Assembly (NCBI GenBank): GCA_003231975.1
Contig: QIKW01000163.1
Coordinates: forward strand, 1-33,306
DNA from: Acidimicrobiia bacterium
GTDB taxonomy: Bacteria; Actinomycetota; Acidimicrobiia; Acidimicrobiales; SZUA-35
Direction of reading: 5' to 3'
Length of the DNA: 33,306 bases
Shown piece after piece: positions 24,456 through 32,238 of the stretch. The first letter of the stretch is position 1. Each line of letters opens with the position of its first letter. A program made the translations under genes and the position numbers. The notes beneath the pieces were generated by a model that saw only the letters and a list, made by a program, of their open reading frames with translations, did not search any database and was not told where the DNA came from.

Positions 24456-24479
24456 GCGCTGTCACAGCGCGTGACGCGC
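24456..24479 (-). promoter_or_regulatory. two overlapping palindromes before yajC-secDF
   Basis: GCGCTGTCACAGCGC (24456-24470) is a perfect 7-bp inverted repeat around one base. GCGCGTGACGCGC (24467-24479) is a perfect 6-bp inverted repeat around one base. They share four bases, so in RNA the two hairpins cannot form together. They end 19 bases before the yajC ATG. They could be an operator site, a transcript structure controlling translation or attenuation, or a terminator remnant. No T-run follows. Confidence 0.5.
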
Positions 24480-24549
24480 GGGAGGATCAGCCGGGAAACG
24501 CTAGCGCCTGGTGGACCCGAACTGGTGATGCCCGGCCGCGTTTAGTAAC

Positions 24550-24561
24550 TGGGCCGGCCCA
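24550..24561. other. 12-base GC palindrome after tgt
   Basis: TGGGCCGGCCCA is a perfect palindrome 11 bases beyond the tgt stop codon. It could serve as a weak transcript end hairpin, but it has almost no loop and no T-run follows, so no function is assigned. The whole tgt-yajC gap (24438-24572) has no gene. Confidence 0.3.
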
Positions 24562-24572
24562 AGGACCGCCTC

Positions 24573-25679
24573 CTAAGCCCAGTCGGCCAATACTTTCTGC
24601 CTGAACGACTGGAAGGTGCCCTGTTGAATCGACAGCCTCATCTGTGCCGTGAACTCAGCCAACCAGGCGAGATTGTGCAGCGTGATGATGCGGCCTGCGG
24701 TGAGTTCGTTGGTGTTGAGCAGGTGGCGGACATAGGCCCGGCTGAAGCGACTAGACAGAGGGTGATCGAAGTTTGGATCTATTGGTTGCTCGTCTGAGCG
24801 GAAACGCAGGTTCTTTAGGTTGAGGCGGCCTTCGCCGCTAAGCGCGGTGCCGTGACGGGCTAAACGGGTTGGGAGCACACAGTCGAACATGTCGATGCCG
24901 TTGGCAACTGCTTCGACCAGACCAACAGGATCGCCCAGCCCCATAAAATAGCGGGGCTTGTCTGCCGGGAGGCAGGCAGTTGCCGCCGCCAGAGCCGGAA
25001 TCATTTCGCTTCTGTCTTCGCCAACCGACAACCCCCCAACCGCATACCCGTCAAAACCAACCTCCACCGTTCCCTTGGCAGACTCGGCCCGTAGTTCCGG
25101 GCTCACTCCGCCCTGAACAATTCCGAACTGAGCCTGTCCTTGGCGAGAGTGGGCGGCCTTTGATCGATTCGCCCATTGCAGCGTCAAGTCGACGGCTCGG
25201 CGCTGCACGTCTGGTTCGCTTGGCAAAGCAGGGCACACATCAAGCACCATTGCAATGTCGGCGCCAAGTTGTTCCTGGATCCTCACCGACCGCTCGGGCG
25301 TTAGGTGAACCGCCGACCCGTCGTACACAGATTTAAACGTTGCCCCGTCTTCACTGATCTTTGGTCGCAGCGAAAAGATCTGATAACCACCAGAATCTGT
25401 CAGCAGATGGCCAGACCAGTCCATGAACCGGTGGAGGCCGCCCATCTGTTCAACTAGGTCGGCACCGGGGCGCTCCATGAGGTGGTAGGTGTTTGCCAAA
25501 ACGATGGGGGCGTCAAGCCGTTCGAGGTCTCCGGTATCGAGAGTCTTTACTGCCGCCCTGGTTCCAACTGGCATGAACACCGGCGTTTCGATGACGCCCC
25601 GACTCGTTGTAATCAGCCCTGCCCTGGCGTCACCGTCTGTTGTCTCAACAACCATCGAGATGGGGCCGGGATCGGTCAC
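24573..25679 (-). CDS. tgt: queuine/preQ1 tRNA-ribosyltransferase lacking zinc cysteines
   Basis: Tgt swaps guanine 34 of GUN-anticodon tRNAs for preQ1 (or queuine). The 368-residue protein keeps the catalytic aspartates Asp95 in LLTDSGGYQIFSL and Asp266 in MFDCVLPTR, as well as GGLSVGE. Cys149 and Val219 correspond to residues typical of bacterial, preQ1-using enzymes. The zinc site is degenerate: where the family has CxCxxC just before the SRAY motif, this protein has FDHPLS (residues 304-309) before SRFSRAYVRHL. The fourth ligand, His335 in ITLHNL, remains. Start: GTG at 25679, with ATG at residue 9 as the alternative. A TAGCCT box lies 7 bases before the GTG. It follows queA by 10 bases and works in the same pathway. 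Confidence 0.93.
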   Translation of the reverse strand: MTDPGPISMVVETTDGDARAGLITTSRGVIETPVFMPVGTRAAVKTLDTGDLERLDAPIVLANTYHLMERPGADLVEQMGGLHRFMDWSGHLLTDSGGYQIFSLRPKISEDGATFKSVYDGSAVHLTPERSVRIQEQLGADIAMVLDVCPALPSEPDVQRRAVDLTLQWANRSKAAHSRQGQAQFGIVQGGVSPELRAESAKGTVEVGFDGYAVGGLSVGEDRSEMIPALAAATACLPADKPRYFMGLGDPVGLVEAVANGIDMFDCVLPTRLARHGTALSGEGRLNLKNLRFRSDEQPIDPNFDHPLSSRFSRAYVRHLLNTNELTAGRIITLHNLAWLAEFTAQMRLSIQQGTFQSFRQKVLADWA

Positions 25680-25686
25680 GGATGCG

Positions 25687-25692
25687 AGGCTA
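25687..25692 (-). promoter_or_regulatory. possible -10 box for leaderless tgt
   Basis: TAGCCT is followed by 7 bases and the GTG of tgt. It overlaps the stop codon of queA (the TAG itself), which lowers its weight because the stop codon supplies half the match by chance. Confidence 0.3.
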
Positions 25693-26694
25693 ACTTGTGC
25701 GCCGGGTTACCAGCATGGCGTCGCCGAAGCTCAGGAATCGATAACCGTCGGCCAGCGCCAATTCGTACAGGTCTCGCCAGCGGCTGCCAATGAACGCGTC
25801 GACCATTACCAACAGGGAACTTCGGGGAACGTGAAAGTTGGTCAGCAGCACGTCAACTACCTGCCAACCGAAGCCCCTATGAATGAACAGTTCTGTCCGA
25901 TCCGTTAGTCGACCCGTAGTGGCGGCCGCCTCCAACGTTCTGACGGTGGTGGTACCAATGGCAACCACTCGCTTGGCTGCCTGCACCTTTGCCCAAACCT
26001 CAGCCGAGACCGAGTAGGTCTCGCCGTGCATCTGATGGTCAAGGACAGAATCGGAGCTGATTGGCCTGAAGGTTCCAAGCCCAACCCTCAGGTCAACCGA
26101 AACAACCTCAATTTGGCGTTGCACCAGTGCCTGCAGCACCCGATTTGTGAGATGCAGGCCAGCGGTTGGCGCGGCAACCGAGCCGGCAACATTGGCATAA
26201 ACGGTTTGGTATCGATCTGGGTTGGTCAAGGACTTCGTGATGTATGGCGGCAACGGCACCTGGCCTGCGCGTTCAACAAGATCCTGGGCCAGTAGGCGAA
26301 TAACGCGGCGGCCGTCCGGCAATTCGCCAACAACCTCAACCGCGGGCTGAGCCTCCCATTCCAGTACCGCTCCGATCTTCAGCCTCTTGCCGGGCCGCAC
26401 CAGGGCCTGCCACTCGCAGGGATTGCCCGTTGGTTCAAGAAGCAGCACCTCAACTGCCCCTCCTGTCTGTTTGCGCAGGCTGAGCCGGGCCGGCAAAACC
26501 TTTGTGTCGTTGACCACCACCAGGTCCCCGGGTTCCAGCAGGTCGGCCAGACCGGCCACACGATGGTGGCTTGGCGGGTCCCCGTCAACCAACAGCCGAG
26601 CCGCATCTCGCGGTTCGGCAGGCACTTGGCCAATGGCAGAGTCTGGCAGCGAATACTGGAACGCCGAAGCGTCCGGAAACTGGGGCCGAGGCAT
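25690..26694 (-). CDS. queA: S-adenosylmethionine:tRNA ribosyltransferase-isomerase
   Basis: QueA transfers and rearranges the ribosyl part of SAM onto preQ1-tRNA to give epoxyqueuosine, the step after Tgt. The 334-residue protein has DLVVVNDTKVLPARL near the N-terminus, VPLPPYI, SVAAPTAGLHLT, the signature VGLGTFRPI, HGETYSVS, VVAIGTTTVRTLE and the C-terminal LLTNFHVPRSSLLVMVDAF with GYRFLSFGDAML. All are typical and the length is normal. The ATG is preceded by TGAGG at about 10 bases. It lies 12 bases after ruvB. No genes for preQ1 synthesis are in the window. Confidence 0.96.
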   Translation of the reverse strand: MPRPQFPDASAFQYSLPDSAIGQVPAEPRDAARLLVDGDPPSHHRVAGLADLLEPGDLVVVNDTKVLPARLSLRKQTGGAVEVLLLEPTGNPCEWQALVRPGKRLKIGAVLEWEAQPAVEVVGELPDGRRVIRLLAQDLVERAGQVPLPPYITKSLTNPDRYQTVYANVAGSVAAPTAGLHLTNRVLQALVQRQIEVVSVDLRVGLGTFRPISSDSVLDHQMHGETYSVSAEVWAKVQAAKRVVAIGTTTVRTLEAAATTGRLTDRTELFIHRGFGWQVVDVLLTNFHVPRSSLLVMVDAFIGSRWRDLYELALADGYRFLSFGDAMLVTRRTS

Positions 26695-26706
26695 AAGTTG
26701 TGGGCC

Positions 26707-27732
26707 TCAGCCGAACAGTTGGGCTGGCTGCTCGGGAGGCTCCAGGCCCAGATGATGCCATGCGTTCTCGGTTGGCACCCGACCCCGAGGGGTGCGAACC
26801 AACAGCCCCTGTTGGATCAGGAACGGTTCAATCACATCTTCGACGGTTTCGGTTGGCTCGCCAACGCTGATGGCCAGGGTGCTGAGGCCAACCGGGCGAC
26901 CACCGAACTTGACACAAAGATTCTCAAGCAGGGTGCGATCAACCTTGTCCAACCCCAATTCGTCGATCCCGAACAGGGCAAGACCATCAAAGGCTGCCTG
27001 TTGGCTGATGGTCCCATCGCCTCGGACCTCGGCGAAGTCTCGCACCCGGTTCAGCAGGCGGTTGGCTATGCGGGGCGTTCCCCTACTGCGGCGGGCAATT
27101 TCGGACGCGCCCAACGGATCGATGGAGATTTCAAATATCTCAGCTGATCGGGTAACGATTACCTGAAGGTCTTTCTGGTCATAGAACTCAAGACGGAAGG
27201 AAAACCCGAATCGATCTCGGAGGGGGCCGGTGATCAGACCCGTTCGAGTGGTGGCGCCAACCAACGTGAACGGTTCGAGGTCGAACCGGATAGATCGAGC
27301 GGCGGGGCCCTTGCCAAGCATCACGTCTAGTTGGCGGTCTTCCATTGCCGGGTACATGACCTCTTCCACCATTCTTGGAAGGCGGTGGATCTCGTCTATA
27401 AAGAGCACGTCGCCTGCTTCAAGCTTTGTGAGGATCGAGGCGAGGTCTCCGGCCCGTTCGATGGCAGGGCCAGACGTGATGTGAAGGTGGGATCCCAGCT
27501 CGGCGGCAACGATGCCAGCCAAGGTGGTTTTGCCGAGGCCGGGAGGACCGGCAAACATCAGATGATCGGCAGGCTCATCTCGCATCTTCGCCGCCTCAAG
27601 GATGATGCCAAGTCGCTCTTTCAGCTCTCGCTGACCTACGAATTCATCAAGGGTGCGGGGCCGCAGCGACAGTTCGTTGACCGGTTCGCCATCCTCCATC
27701 GGCCGTGGGTCTACCCATTGGTCTCTTGGCAC
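26707..27732 (-). CDS. ruvB: Holliday junction branch migration ATPase RuvB
   Basis: RuvB is the hexameric motor that drives branch migration with RuvA. The 341-residue protein has [19 protein letters not shown], Walker A in [14 protein letters not shown], Walker [16 protein letters not shown], the sensor [18 protein letters not shown], the arginine-finger motif [18 protein letters not shown], and a C-terminal winged helix ending in [12 protein letters not shown]. The GTG start at 27732 has a good Shine-Dalgarno, GGAGG 8 bases before it. It begins one base after the ruvA stop codon. Confidence 0.97.
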   Translation of the reverse strand: MPRDQWVDPRPMEDGEPVNELSLRPRTLDEFVGQRELKERLGIILEAAKMRDEPADHLMFAGPPGLGKTTLAGIVAAELGSHLHITSGPAIERAGDLASILTKLEAGDVLFIDEIHRLPRMVEEVMYPAMEDRQLDVMLGKGPAARSIRFDLEPFTLVGATTRTGLITGPLRDRFGFSFRLEFYDQKDLQVIVTRSAEIFEISIDPLGASEIARRSRGTPRIANRLLNRVRDFAEVRGDGTISQQAAFDGLALFGIDELGLDKVDRTLLENLCVKFGGRPVGLSTLAISVGEPTETVEDVIEPFLIQQGLLVRTPRGRVPTENAWHHLGLEPPEQPAQLFG

Positions 27733-27733
27733 G

Positions 27734-28402
27734 CTAGGGCCCTCCCAGGATCCGCAGCGCCTGCCTCAACAGGTCTCCGGAATCTGGCACTACCTCGGGC
27801 TCCGAATGGTCTTCGGGCTGATCTGGCCGCGGCAGCTCGGCCACAGCAGCCCGTGCCTCTTCGTTGCTGTAGCCAAGCTCAACCAGCGCCCCTCGGACGT
27901 CGGCCAGCACCGAGCCCCTGGTTGGGGGCCCTGAGGCGGAGGTCGAAGCGGTGGAATTGCCACTTGAGGATGACGACGCCTCTGGCAACACAAGCTTGGA
28001 CCGCAACTCGATTAGGAGACGCTTTGCCGTTTTGGGACCAACCCCTGGCACTTGGCAGAGCGAGTCGACATCATCGTCATCAAGTATGCGAGCCAGTTCT
28101 TTCGGCGGATGGGTGGCAATGATGGCAATGGCCAACGATGGGCCAACCTTGTGAGCGGCCAAGAGCCCCTCAAAGGCAAGCCGCTCGTCTTTGGTGAGGA
28201 ACCCGAAAAGCCGCTGGCCGGGGTCTGAGAAGTGGTGATAGACGTGCAACATCACCTCGCCCGATGAGGGAAGCCTGCCAAGGGTTTCGCCGGTGACGGT
28301 GAGTCGGTAGCCAACTCCGCCAACGTCGAGGATGACGTCGGCGCTTGGCTTGTCGAGAGACTGATCTCGGTCAACCAGTTGACCGCGAAGCGACCCGATC
28401 AT
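27734..28402 (-). CDS. ruvA: Holliday junction DNA helicase subunit RuvA
   Basis: RuvA binds four-way junctions and loads RuvB. I chose the ATG at 28402, where the protein begins with the conserved [10 protein letters not shown]. The longer frame adds 35 residues that overlap ruvC and are not conserved. The 222-residue protein has the OB domain with DVGGVGYRL, two helix-hairpin-helix motifs ([16 protein letters not shown] and [19 protein letters not shown]), a serine-rich hinge ([14 protein letters not shown]), and the C-terminal RuvB-binding helix region with [15 protein letters not shown]. Its start is 13 bases after the ruvC stop. Confidence 0.96.
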   Translation of the reverse strand: MIGSLRGQLVDRDQSLDKPSADVILDVGGVGYRLTVTGETLGRLPSSGEVMLHVYHHFSDPGQRLFGFLTKDERLAFEGLLAAHKVGPSLAIAIIATHPPKELARILDDDDVDSLCQVPGVGPKTAKRLLIELRSKLVLPEASSSSSGNSTASTSASGPPTRGSVLADVRGALVELGYSNEEARAAVAELPRPDQPEDHSEPEVVPDSGDLLRQALRILGGP

Positions 28403-28415
28403 TGGTTTGCCGAGC

Positions 28416-28928
28416 TCAACGGAGCACCGCAGACACACGGTTTTGCAGGAATCCACTTGGATCGTTGGCCAGATGACACAGCGCCAGCGCGGCGGCGTCC
28501 GCGGCATCAGCGGGTTTCGGTATTGCCGAAAGGTTCAGCAGCACCTGCACCATCTCTTGCATTTGCAACTTGTCTGCTCTGCCGTCGCCGGCCACCGCAC
28601 TTTTGACCTGGTTGGGCGAGTACTCAACAACGTCGGCCCCGCCCGAGATTGACTCGGCGATGATCAACCCTGAAACCTGCGCCACGCTAACCGCGGTGCG
28701 CACGTTGTTCTGGAAGAAGATGCGCTCGACAGAGACCACGGCCGGATGGTACTCACGCATCAGGGCCCGAAACTCGCGTTGAATCTCGGCCAAACGAATT
28801 GGGGTTGGCTCCTTTGGCGCGGTTGTGATCACACCGAGAGCAACAGCGCGACCGCCACCACGCCGAGACGGCTCGACAACAGCGAAACCACAGCGACTGA
28901 GACCAGGATCTATTCCTAGAACGAACAC
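28416..28928 (-). CDS. ruvC: crossover junction endodeoxyribonuclease RuvC
   Basis: RuvC cuts Holliday junctions. The GTG at 28928 gives a 170-residue protein starting FVLGIDPGLSRCGFAVVE, the normal length and N-terminus. The longer frame adds about 60 unconserved residues. Catalytic acids are visible: Asp7 in GIDPG, Glu in VSVERIFFQNN and the Asp pair in ADAADAAALALCH. QVSGLIIAE and YSPNQVKSAVAGDGRADK are also conserved. TAGCTT lies 7 bases before the GTG and no Shine-Dalgarno is present, so the transcript is probably leaderless. It heads the ruvC-ruvA-ruvB-queA-tgt run. The usual upstream partner yebC is separated here by an ABC transporter pair. Confidence 0.95.
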   Translation of the reverse strand: MFVLGIDPGLSRCGFAVVEPSRRGGGRAVALGVITTAPKEPTPIRLAEIQREFRALMREYHPAVVSVERIFFQNNVRTAVSVAQVSGLIIAESISGGADVVEYSPNQVKSAVAGDGRADKLQMQEMVQVLLNLSAIPKPADAADAAALALCHLANDPSGFLQNRVSAVLR

Positions 28929-28935
28929 GCGTACG

Positions 28936-28941
28936 AAGCTA
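28936..28941 (-). promoter_or_regulatory. -10 box of a likely leaderless ruvC promoter
   Basis: TAGCTT on the minus strand, then 7 bases, then the GTG of ruvC. Spacing fits transcription starting at the G of the start codon. The box sits in the 98-base divergent gap to the ABC transporter genes. No comparable box is seen for the opposite direction. Confidence 0.5.
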
Positions 28942-29026
28942 GCTGATGTTGGGCGCACAGTTGCGGATTCTCCTCCAGCTGTGCGTCTGCTCGCCGATAA
29001 CCCAGAGCGTGACAAGAGAATTAATT

Positions 29027-30019
29027 GTGGACCTTGCCGCCGTGTCCCAGTGGTTTGGAGATGTGCAAGCTCTCGCCGACCTAACCATCCAGGTGCCAAA
29101 GGGCTCAATCACGGTGCTGCTGGGACCGAACGGCGCAGGCAAGACAACCGCTATTCGCATGATCACCGGTGCCCTGTCTCCGGCCACAGGCTCGGTTCGG
29201 GTGTTCGGGCTTGACCCCGGCACCCCCGATGGCGAGCAGGTTCGGTCCAACTGCGGTGTTGTGTCGGCCAAACCGTCTCTCTATGACCGCCTGAGCGGTT
29301 GGGACAACCTGCGGTACGCAGCCGAGCTCTACGACCTGGGCCGCAATGCAGACACCCGAATCCGAGAGGCTGCCTCCCAGTTCGGGATTGATGCCGCCCT
29401 GGACCTTCAGGTTGGGGGCTACTCAACCGGGATGAAGACGCGTCTGGCGCTTGCCCGATCGGTTCTCCACGACCCCGAACTGCTGCTGCTCGACGAGCCA
29501 ACCTCGGGCCTGGATCCCGAGTCCGCAGTTTCGGTGCTTGAGCTGATCCGGGACATGACCGGGCAGGGCCGCACCGTTGTTCTCTGCACCCACCTGCTGC
29601 TGGAGGCCGAGGGTTTGGCCGACGAGATCGCAGTGATGCAGCACGGCTTCAATCTCTTGTCTGGCAAGCCGGACGAGCTGGCCCAGCGCTACTGGCCAAC
29701 TCCGCAGTTGCATATCACAGCCGTTGAGGGCCCAGAGCTTGATCATGTGGCCAACAGCGTGGGGGTTGTGTCTTATGAGCGGGAATCGAACACAGCAACA
29801 GTTGGGCTTCAATCGCTAGACGTGGTGCCGGATCTGGTTGCTGCTCTGGTTGCAAGGAACGTTCGCCTTACCGCGGTTGTGCCGTTCATCCCAACTCTGG
29901 AGGATCTCTACTTTGCCGTCAGGCGAGAGCAGGGCACGGCAGCCGACGAGATCACCCCACCGTCCAACACCACCGGCCGACCGGTAAGGCGCTCTCGCGT
30001 CGCCGAGTTGGCCCGCTAG
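29027..30019 (+). CDS. ABC transporter ATP-binding protein (ABC-2 exporter type)
   Basis: This ATPase energises a membrane exporter. From the GTG at 29027 the protein has 330 residues. It has Walker A LLGPNGAGKTTAIRM, the Q-loop region SAKPSLYDRLSGWDNL, the signature GGYSTGMKTRLALARS (STGMK instead of SGGQ), Walker B LLLLDEPTSGLDP, and the H-loop VVLCTHLLLEAEGLADE. A C-terminal domain of about 100 residues follows, as in the NatA/CcmA-like group. AAGAG lies about 8 bases before the GTG, and the sequence from there (VDLAAVSQWFG) aligns with usual family starts. A GTG at 29009 is an alternative. Its permease follows after 20 bases. Substrate unknown; multidrug, ion or lipid-linked export are all possible. 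Confidence 0.93.
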   Translation: MDLAAVSQWFGDVQALADLTIQVPKGSITVLLGPNGAGKTTAIRMITGALSPATGSVRVFGLDPGTPDGEQVRSNCGVVSAKPSLYDRLSGWDNLRYAAELYDLGRNADTRIREAASQFGIDAALDLQVGGYSTGMKTRLALARSVLHDPELLLLDEPTSGLDPESAVSVLELIRDMTGQGRTVVLCTHLLLEAEGLADEIAVMQHGFNLLSGKPDELAQRYWPTPQLHITAVEGPELDHVANSVGVVSYERESNTATVGLQSLDVVPDLVAALVARNVRLTAVVPFIPTLEDLYFAVRREQGTAADEITPPSNTTGRPVRRSRVAELAR

Positions 30020-30039
30020 AGCTAACGCAGGAACACATC

Positions 30040-30861
30040 ATGAACTGGTCACGAACATTCACCGTTGCCCGAACTGATCTGAAACAGTTGGTGCAGGCGA
30101 AGGACTTCTGGATGCCGATGGCGTTCCTCGGATCGCTTTTCTTCGCGATCGTTCCGTTCTTCCTTCTGATCACAATCACAAGGATCGGCAATGTCGAGGT
30201 GGTCGGCCAGATCTCACAAGCCCTTGACGCTCTTCCTGATGCCGCTCGGGCCCAGGTCCGGGGCGACACACCAGAAGCCCAAACGGGCTATGCGCTTGCG
30301 GTGTTCCTGTTCGCCCCAGTAGCCGTGATCGTGCCGCTAACGATTTCGACCGCGGTTGGTGCGGCAACCATCGTCGGCGAACGAGAGCGGGGCACCGGCG
30401 AGTTTCTGGCTCACTCCCCCGCAGGCGTTAAGGAAATCTATCTTGGGAAGCTGATTGCCTCCCTTGTCCCCGGCTACGCCACCACCCTGATCGGTTTCGG
30501 CGTCTACTCCCTGATCGTGAACCTGGTGGTTGGGCCAAAGGTTGGCGGCTGGTTCTTTCCAACCGCGCAATGGTGGCTGATGATCCTTTGGGTCTTGCCG
30601 CCCTTCCTTGCCATTTGCCTTTCGCTGGTGTTGCGGCTGTCGGCCAAGGTTAAGTCAACCGCGGCCGCCCAACAGGCAGCAGGCCTGGTGTCTCTTCCCC
30701 TCATCATGATCGCCTACAGCCAAAGCACCGGAGTGCTGTTCGGCGCCGGTTACGTTCCAGTAATAGTTGGTGCGCTGGCCTGGGCGATTGCACTATTCAG
30801 CCTTCATCGAGGAGTTCGCTCGGTAACACGCCAACGGCTGCTTGGCGTGGCTGGCACTTAA
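30040..30861 (+). CDS. ABC-2 type transporter permease
   Basis: The 273-residue membrane protein has about six hydrophobic segments. The first is near residues 26-47 (MAFLGSLFFAIVPFFLLITI), then an external loop of about 50 residues, then FLFAPVAVIVPLTISTAVGAA. It carries the ABC-2 cytoplasmic coupling signature GERERGTGEFLAHSPAG ... YLGKLIASL. A Shine-Dalgarno-like AGGA is 7 bases before the ATG. It forms a two-gene operon with the ATPase. Its stop lies 3 bases from the convergent yebC stop. No substrate can be inferred. The pair resembles sodium or drug exporters of the NatAB type. Confidence 0.9.
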   Translation: MNWSRTFTVARTDLKQLVQAKDFWMPMAFLGSLFFAIVPFFLLITITRIGNVEVVGQISQALDALPDAARAQVRGDTPEAQTGYALAVFLFAPVAVIVPLTISTAVGAATIVGERERGTGEFLAHSPAGVKEIYLGKLIASLVPGYATTLIGFGVYSLIVNLVVGPKVGGWFFPTAQWWLMILWVLPPFLAICLSLVLRLSAKVKSTAAAQQAAGLVSLPLIMIAYSQSTGVLFGAGYVPVIVGALAWAIALFSLHRGVRSVTRQRLLGVAGT

Positions 30862-30864
30862 TTG

Positions 30865-31611
30865 CTAGCTGAGAGCAACGATCACGTCGTCTGACAGATC
30901 CACATTCGAGTGCACGTCTTGAACGTCTTCGTGATCGTCAAGAACATCAGTTACCCGAATCAAGGCGTTCGCAGCCGAGACTTCATCGATTGACACAAGA
31001 TTGGACGGCCGCATCGTTGTGCCGGACTCGACCACGTCGATTCCCGCCTCTTCGATGGCGTCTCGCAAACTGTTCACATCGGTTGGCAGGCACGTGACCT
31101 GCCAGAAATCCTCGATGTCATCAAGATCTTCCGCGCCATTGTCTAACCCGACCATCATGACGTCGTCTTCCTCTGCACTTTTGGCGACGTTCACATAACC
31201 CTTGCGGTCGAACTGCCAGGAAACGGAGCCGGGCTCGGCGAGGGAGCCGCCGTTCTTGGTTAACAAAGATCTGATCTCTGAACCGGTGCGGTTGCGATTG
31301 TCAGACAACGTCTCGATCAGAAGGGCAACGCCGCCTGGGGCGTAACCCTCATAGGTGATGCTCTCGTAGCTGACCCCTTCCAGCTCACCGGTTCCCCGCT
31401 TCACGGCCCGCTCAATGGTATCGAGAGGCACCGAGTTGTCTCTGGCCTTCTGGAACATGGTTCGCAGCGTTGGGTTCGCGTCGGGATCTCCGCCGCCCGA
31501 ACGGGCCGCAACTTCCACCTGTTTGATCAGCTTGGCAAACAGCTTCCCCCGCTTGGCGTCGGTGGCGCCTTTCTTGTGCTTGATGGTTGCCCATTTGGAG
31601 TGACCCGACAT
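30865..31611 (-). CDS. yebC: YebC/PmpR family protein
   Basis: YebC proteins have been described as transcription regulators and, more recently, as translation factors helping ribosomes through difficult sequences such as proline runs. The 248-residue protein starts GHSKWATIKHKKGATDAKRG and has FAKLIKQVEVAARSGGGDP, SVPLDTIERAVKRG, YEGYAPGGVALLIE and TDNRNRT-like LSDNRNRTGSEIRSLL. The C-terminal region is acidic with VLDDHEDVQDVHSNVDLSD. All three domains are complete. TAGGCT lies 6 bases before the ATG, and no Shine-Dalgarno is present. Usually it is followed by ruvC; here it converges on the ABC permease instead. Confidence 0.95.
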   Translation of the reverse strand: MSGHSKWATIKHKKGATDAKRGKLFAKLIKQVEVAARSGGGDPDANPTLRTMFQKARDNSVPLDTIERAVKRGTGELEGVSYESITYEGYAPGGVALLIETLSDNRNRTGSEIRSLLTKNGGSLAEPGSVSWQFDRKGYVNVAKSAEEDDVMMVGLDNGAEDLDDIEDFWQVTCLPTDVNSLRDAIEEAGIDVVESGTTMRPSNLVSIDEVSAANALIRVTDVLDDHEDVQDVHSNVDLSDDVIVALS

Positions 31612-31617
31612 GGGGCC

Positions 31618-31623
31618 AGCCTA
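31618..31623 (-). promoter_or_regulatory. -10 box of a likely leaderless yebC promoter
   Basis: TAGGCT, then GGCCCC (6 bases), then the yebC ATG on the minus strand. It lies within the 24 bases between pdxT and yebC, so yebC may be transcribed independently of pdxST. Confidence 0.55.
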
Positions 31624-31635
31624 GGCCAACAACTA

Positions 31636-32232
31636 CTAGCGGCACTCAACCGGCTTGGCAGCGATCACCTGATCCACGAACAGTTGGTGCAACCTGACGT
31701 CGTCTGTCAGTTCAGGGTGAAATGAGGAAACCAGCACGTTCCCTGCTTGGCACAGAACGGGCGCACCGTCTACCTCGGCCAGTACGTCAACGCTGCTGCC
31801 GACTCGCTCAACCAACGGAGCTCTGATGAAGGCTGCCCGCAGAGGGCCGTCGAGGCCCTTGACCGAGAGGTCCGCCTCGAACGAATCGACTTGGCGGCCA
31901 TAGCCATTTCGGCGAACCGACAGGTCGATTGCGTTGAACGAAATCTGATCTGGCCTGCCATCGAGGATCTCTCCGGCCAGAAGGATCATTCCGGCGCAAG
32001 TGCCGAAGACCGGCAGCTGGTTCGACAGAAGAACTTGCAGCGGCTCAACGAGCGCGTTGGCAACCAAAAGTTTGCTGATTGTTGTGCTTTCGCCCCCAGG
32101 GATGACCAGCGCGTCAACCTGGCCGAGCAGATTCTCGGTTCGCACCTCAACAGCCTCCACACCACAAGCCCTCAGTGCGTCAACATGTTTGGCGAATGCT
32201 CCCTGAAGAGCAAGAACCCCAACCGTCAGCAA
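31636..32232 (-). CDS. pdxT: pyridoxal 5'-phosphate synthase glutaminase subunit
   Basis: PdxT releases ammonia from glutamine and passes it to PdxS. The 198-residue class I amidotransferase has GVLALQGAFAKHV, the oxyanion-region LVIPGGESTTISKLL, the nucleophile Cys in FGTCAGMILLA, RRNGYGRQVDSFE, FIRAPLVE, and the catalytic His-Glu in SSFHPELTDD. The start is TTG at 32232, 6 bases after the pdxS stop, with weak AAGG just before. No ATG or GTG lies nearer, so this start is favoured by conservation of the N-terminus. Confidence 0.95.
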   Translation of the reverse strand: MLTVGVLALQGAFAKHVDALRACGVEAVEVRTENLLGQVDALVIPGGESTTISKLLVANALVEPLQVLLSNQLPVFGTCAGMILLAGEILDGRPDQISFNAIDLSVRRNGYGRQVDSFEADLSVKGLDGPLRAAFIRAPLVERVGSSVDVLAEVDGAPVLCQAGNVLVSSFHPELTDDVRLHQLFVDQVIAAKPVECR

Positions 32233-32238
32233 TTCGCC

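Noticed and set aside
28929-29108. 60-residue N-terminal extension of ruvC
   Set aside because: The family starts at the FVLGIDPG motif. The extension crosses the divergent promoter region and the start of the ABC gene.
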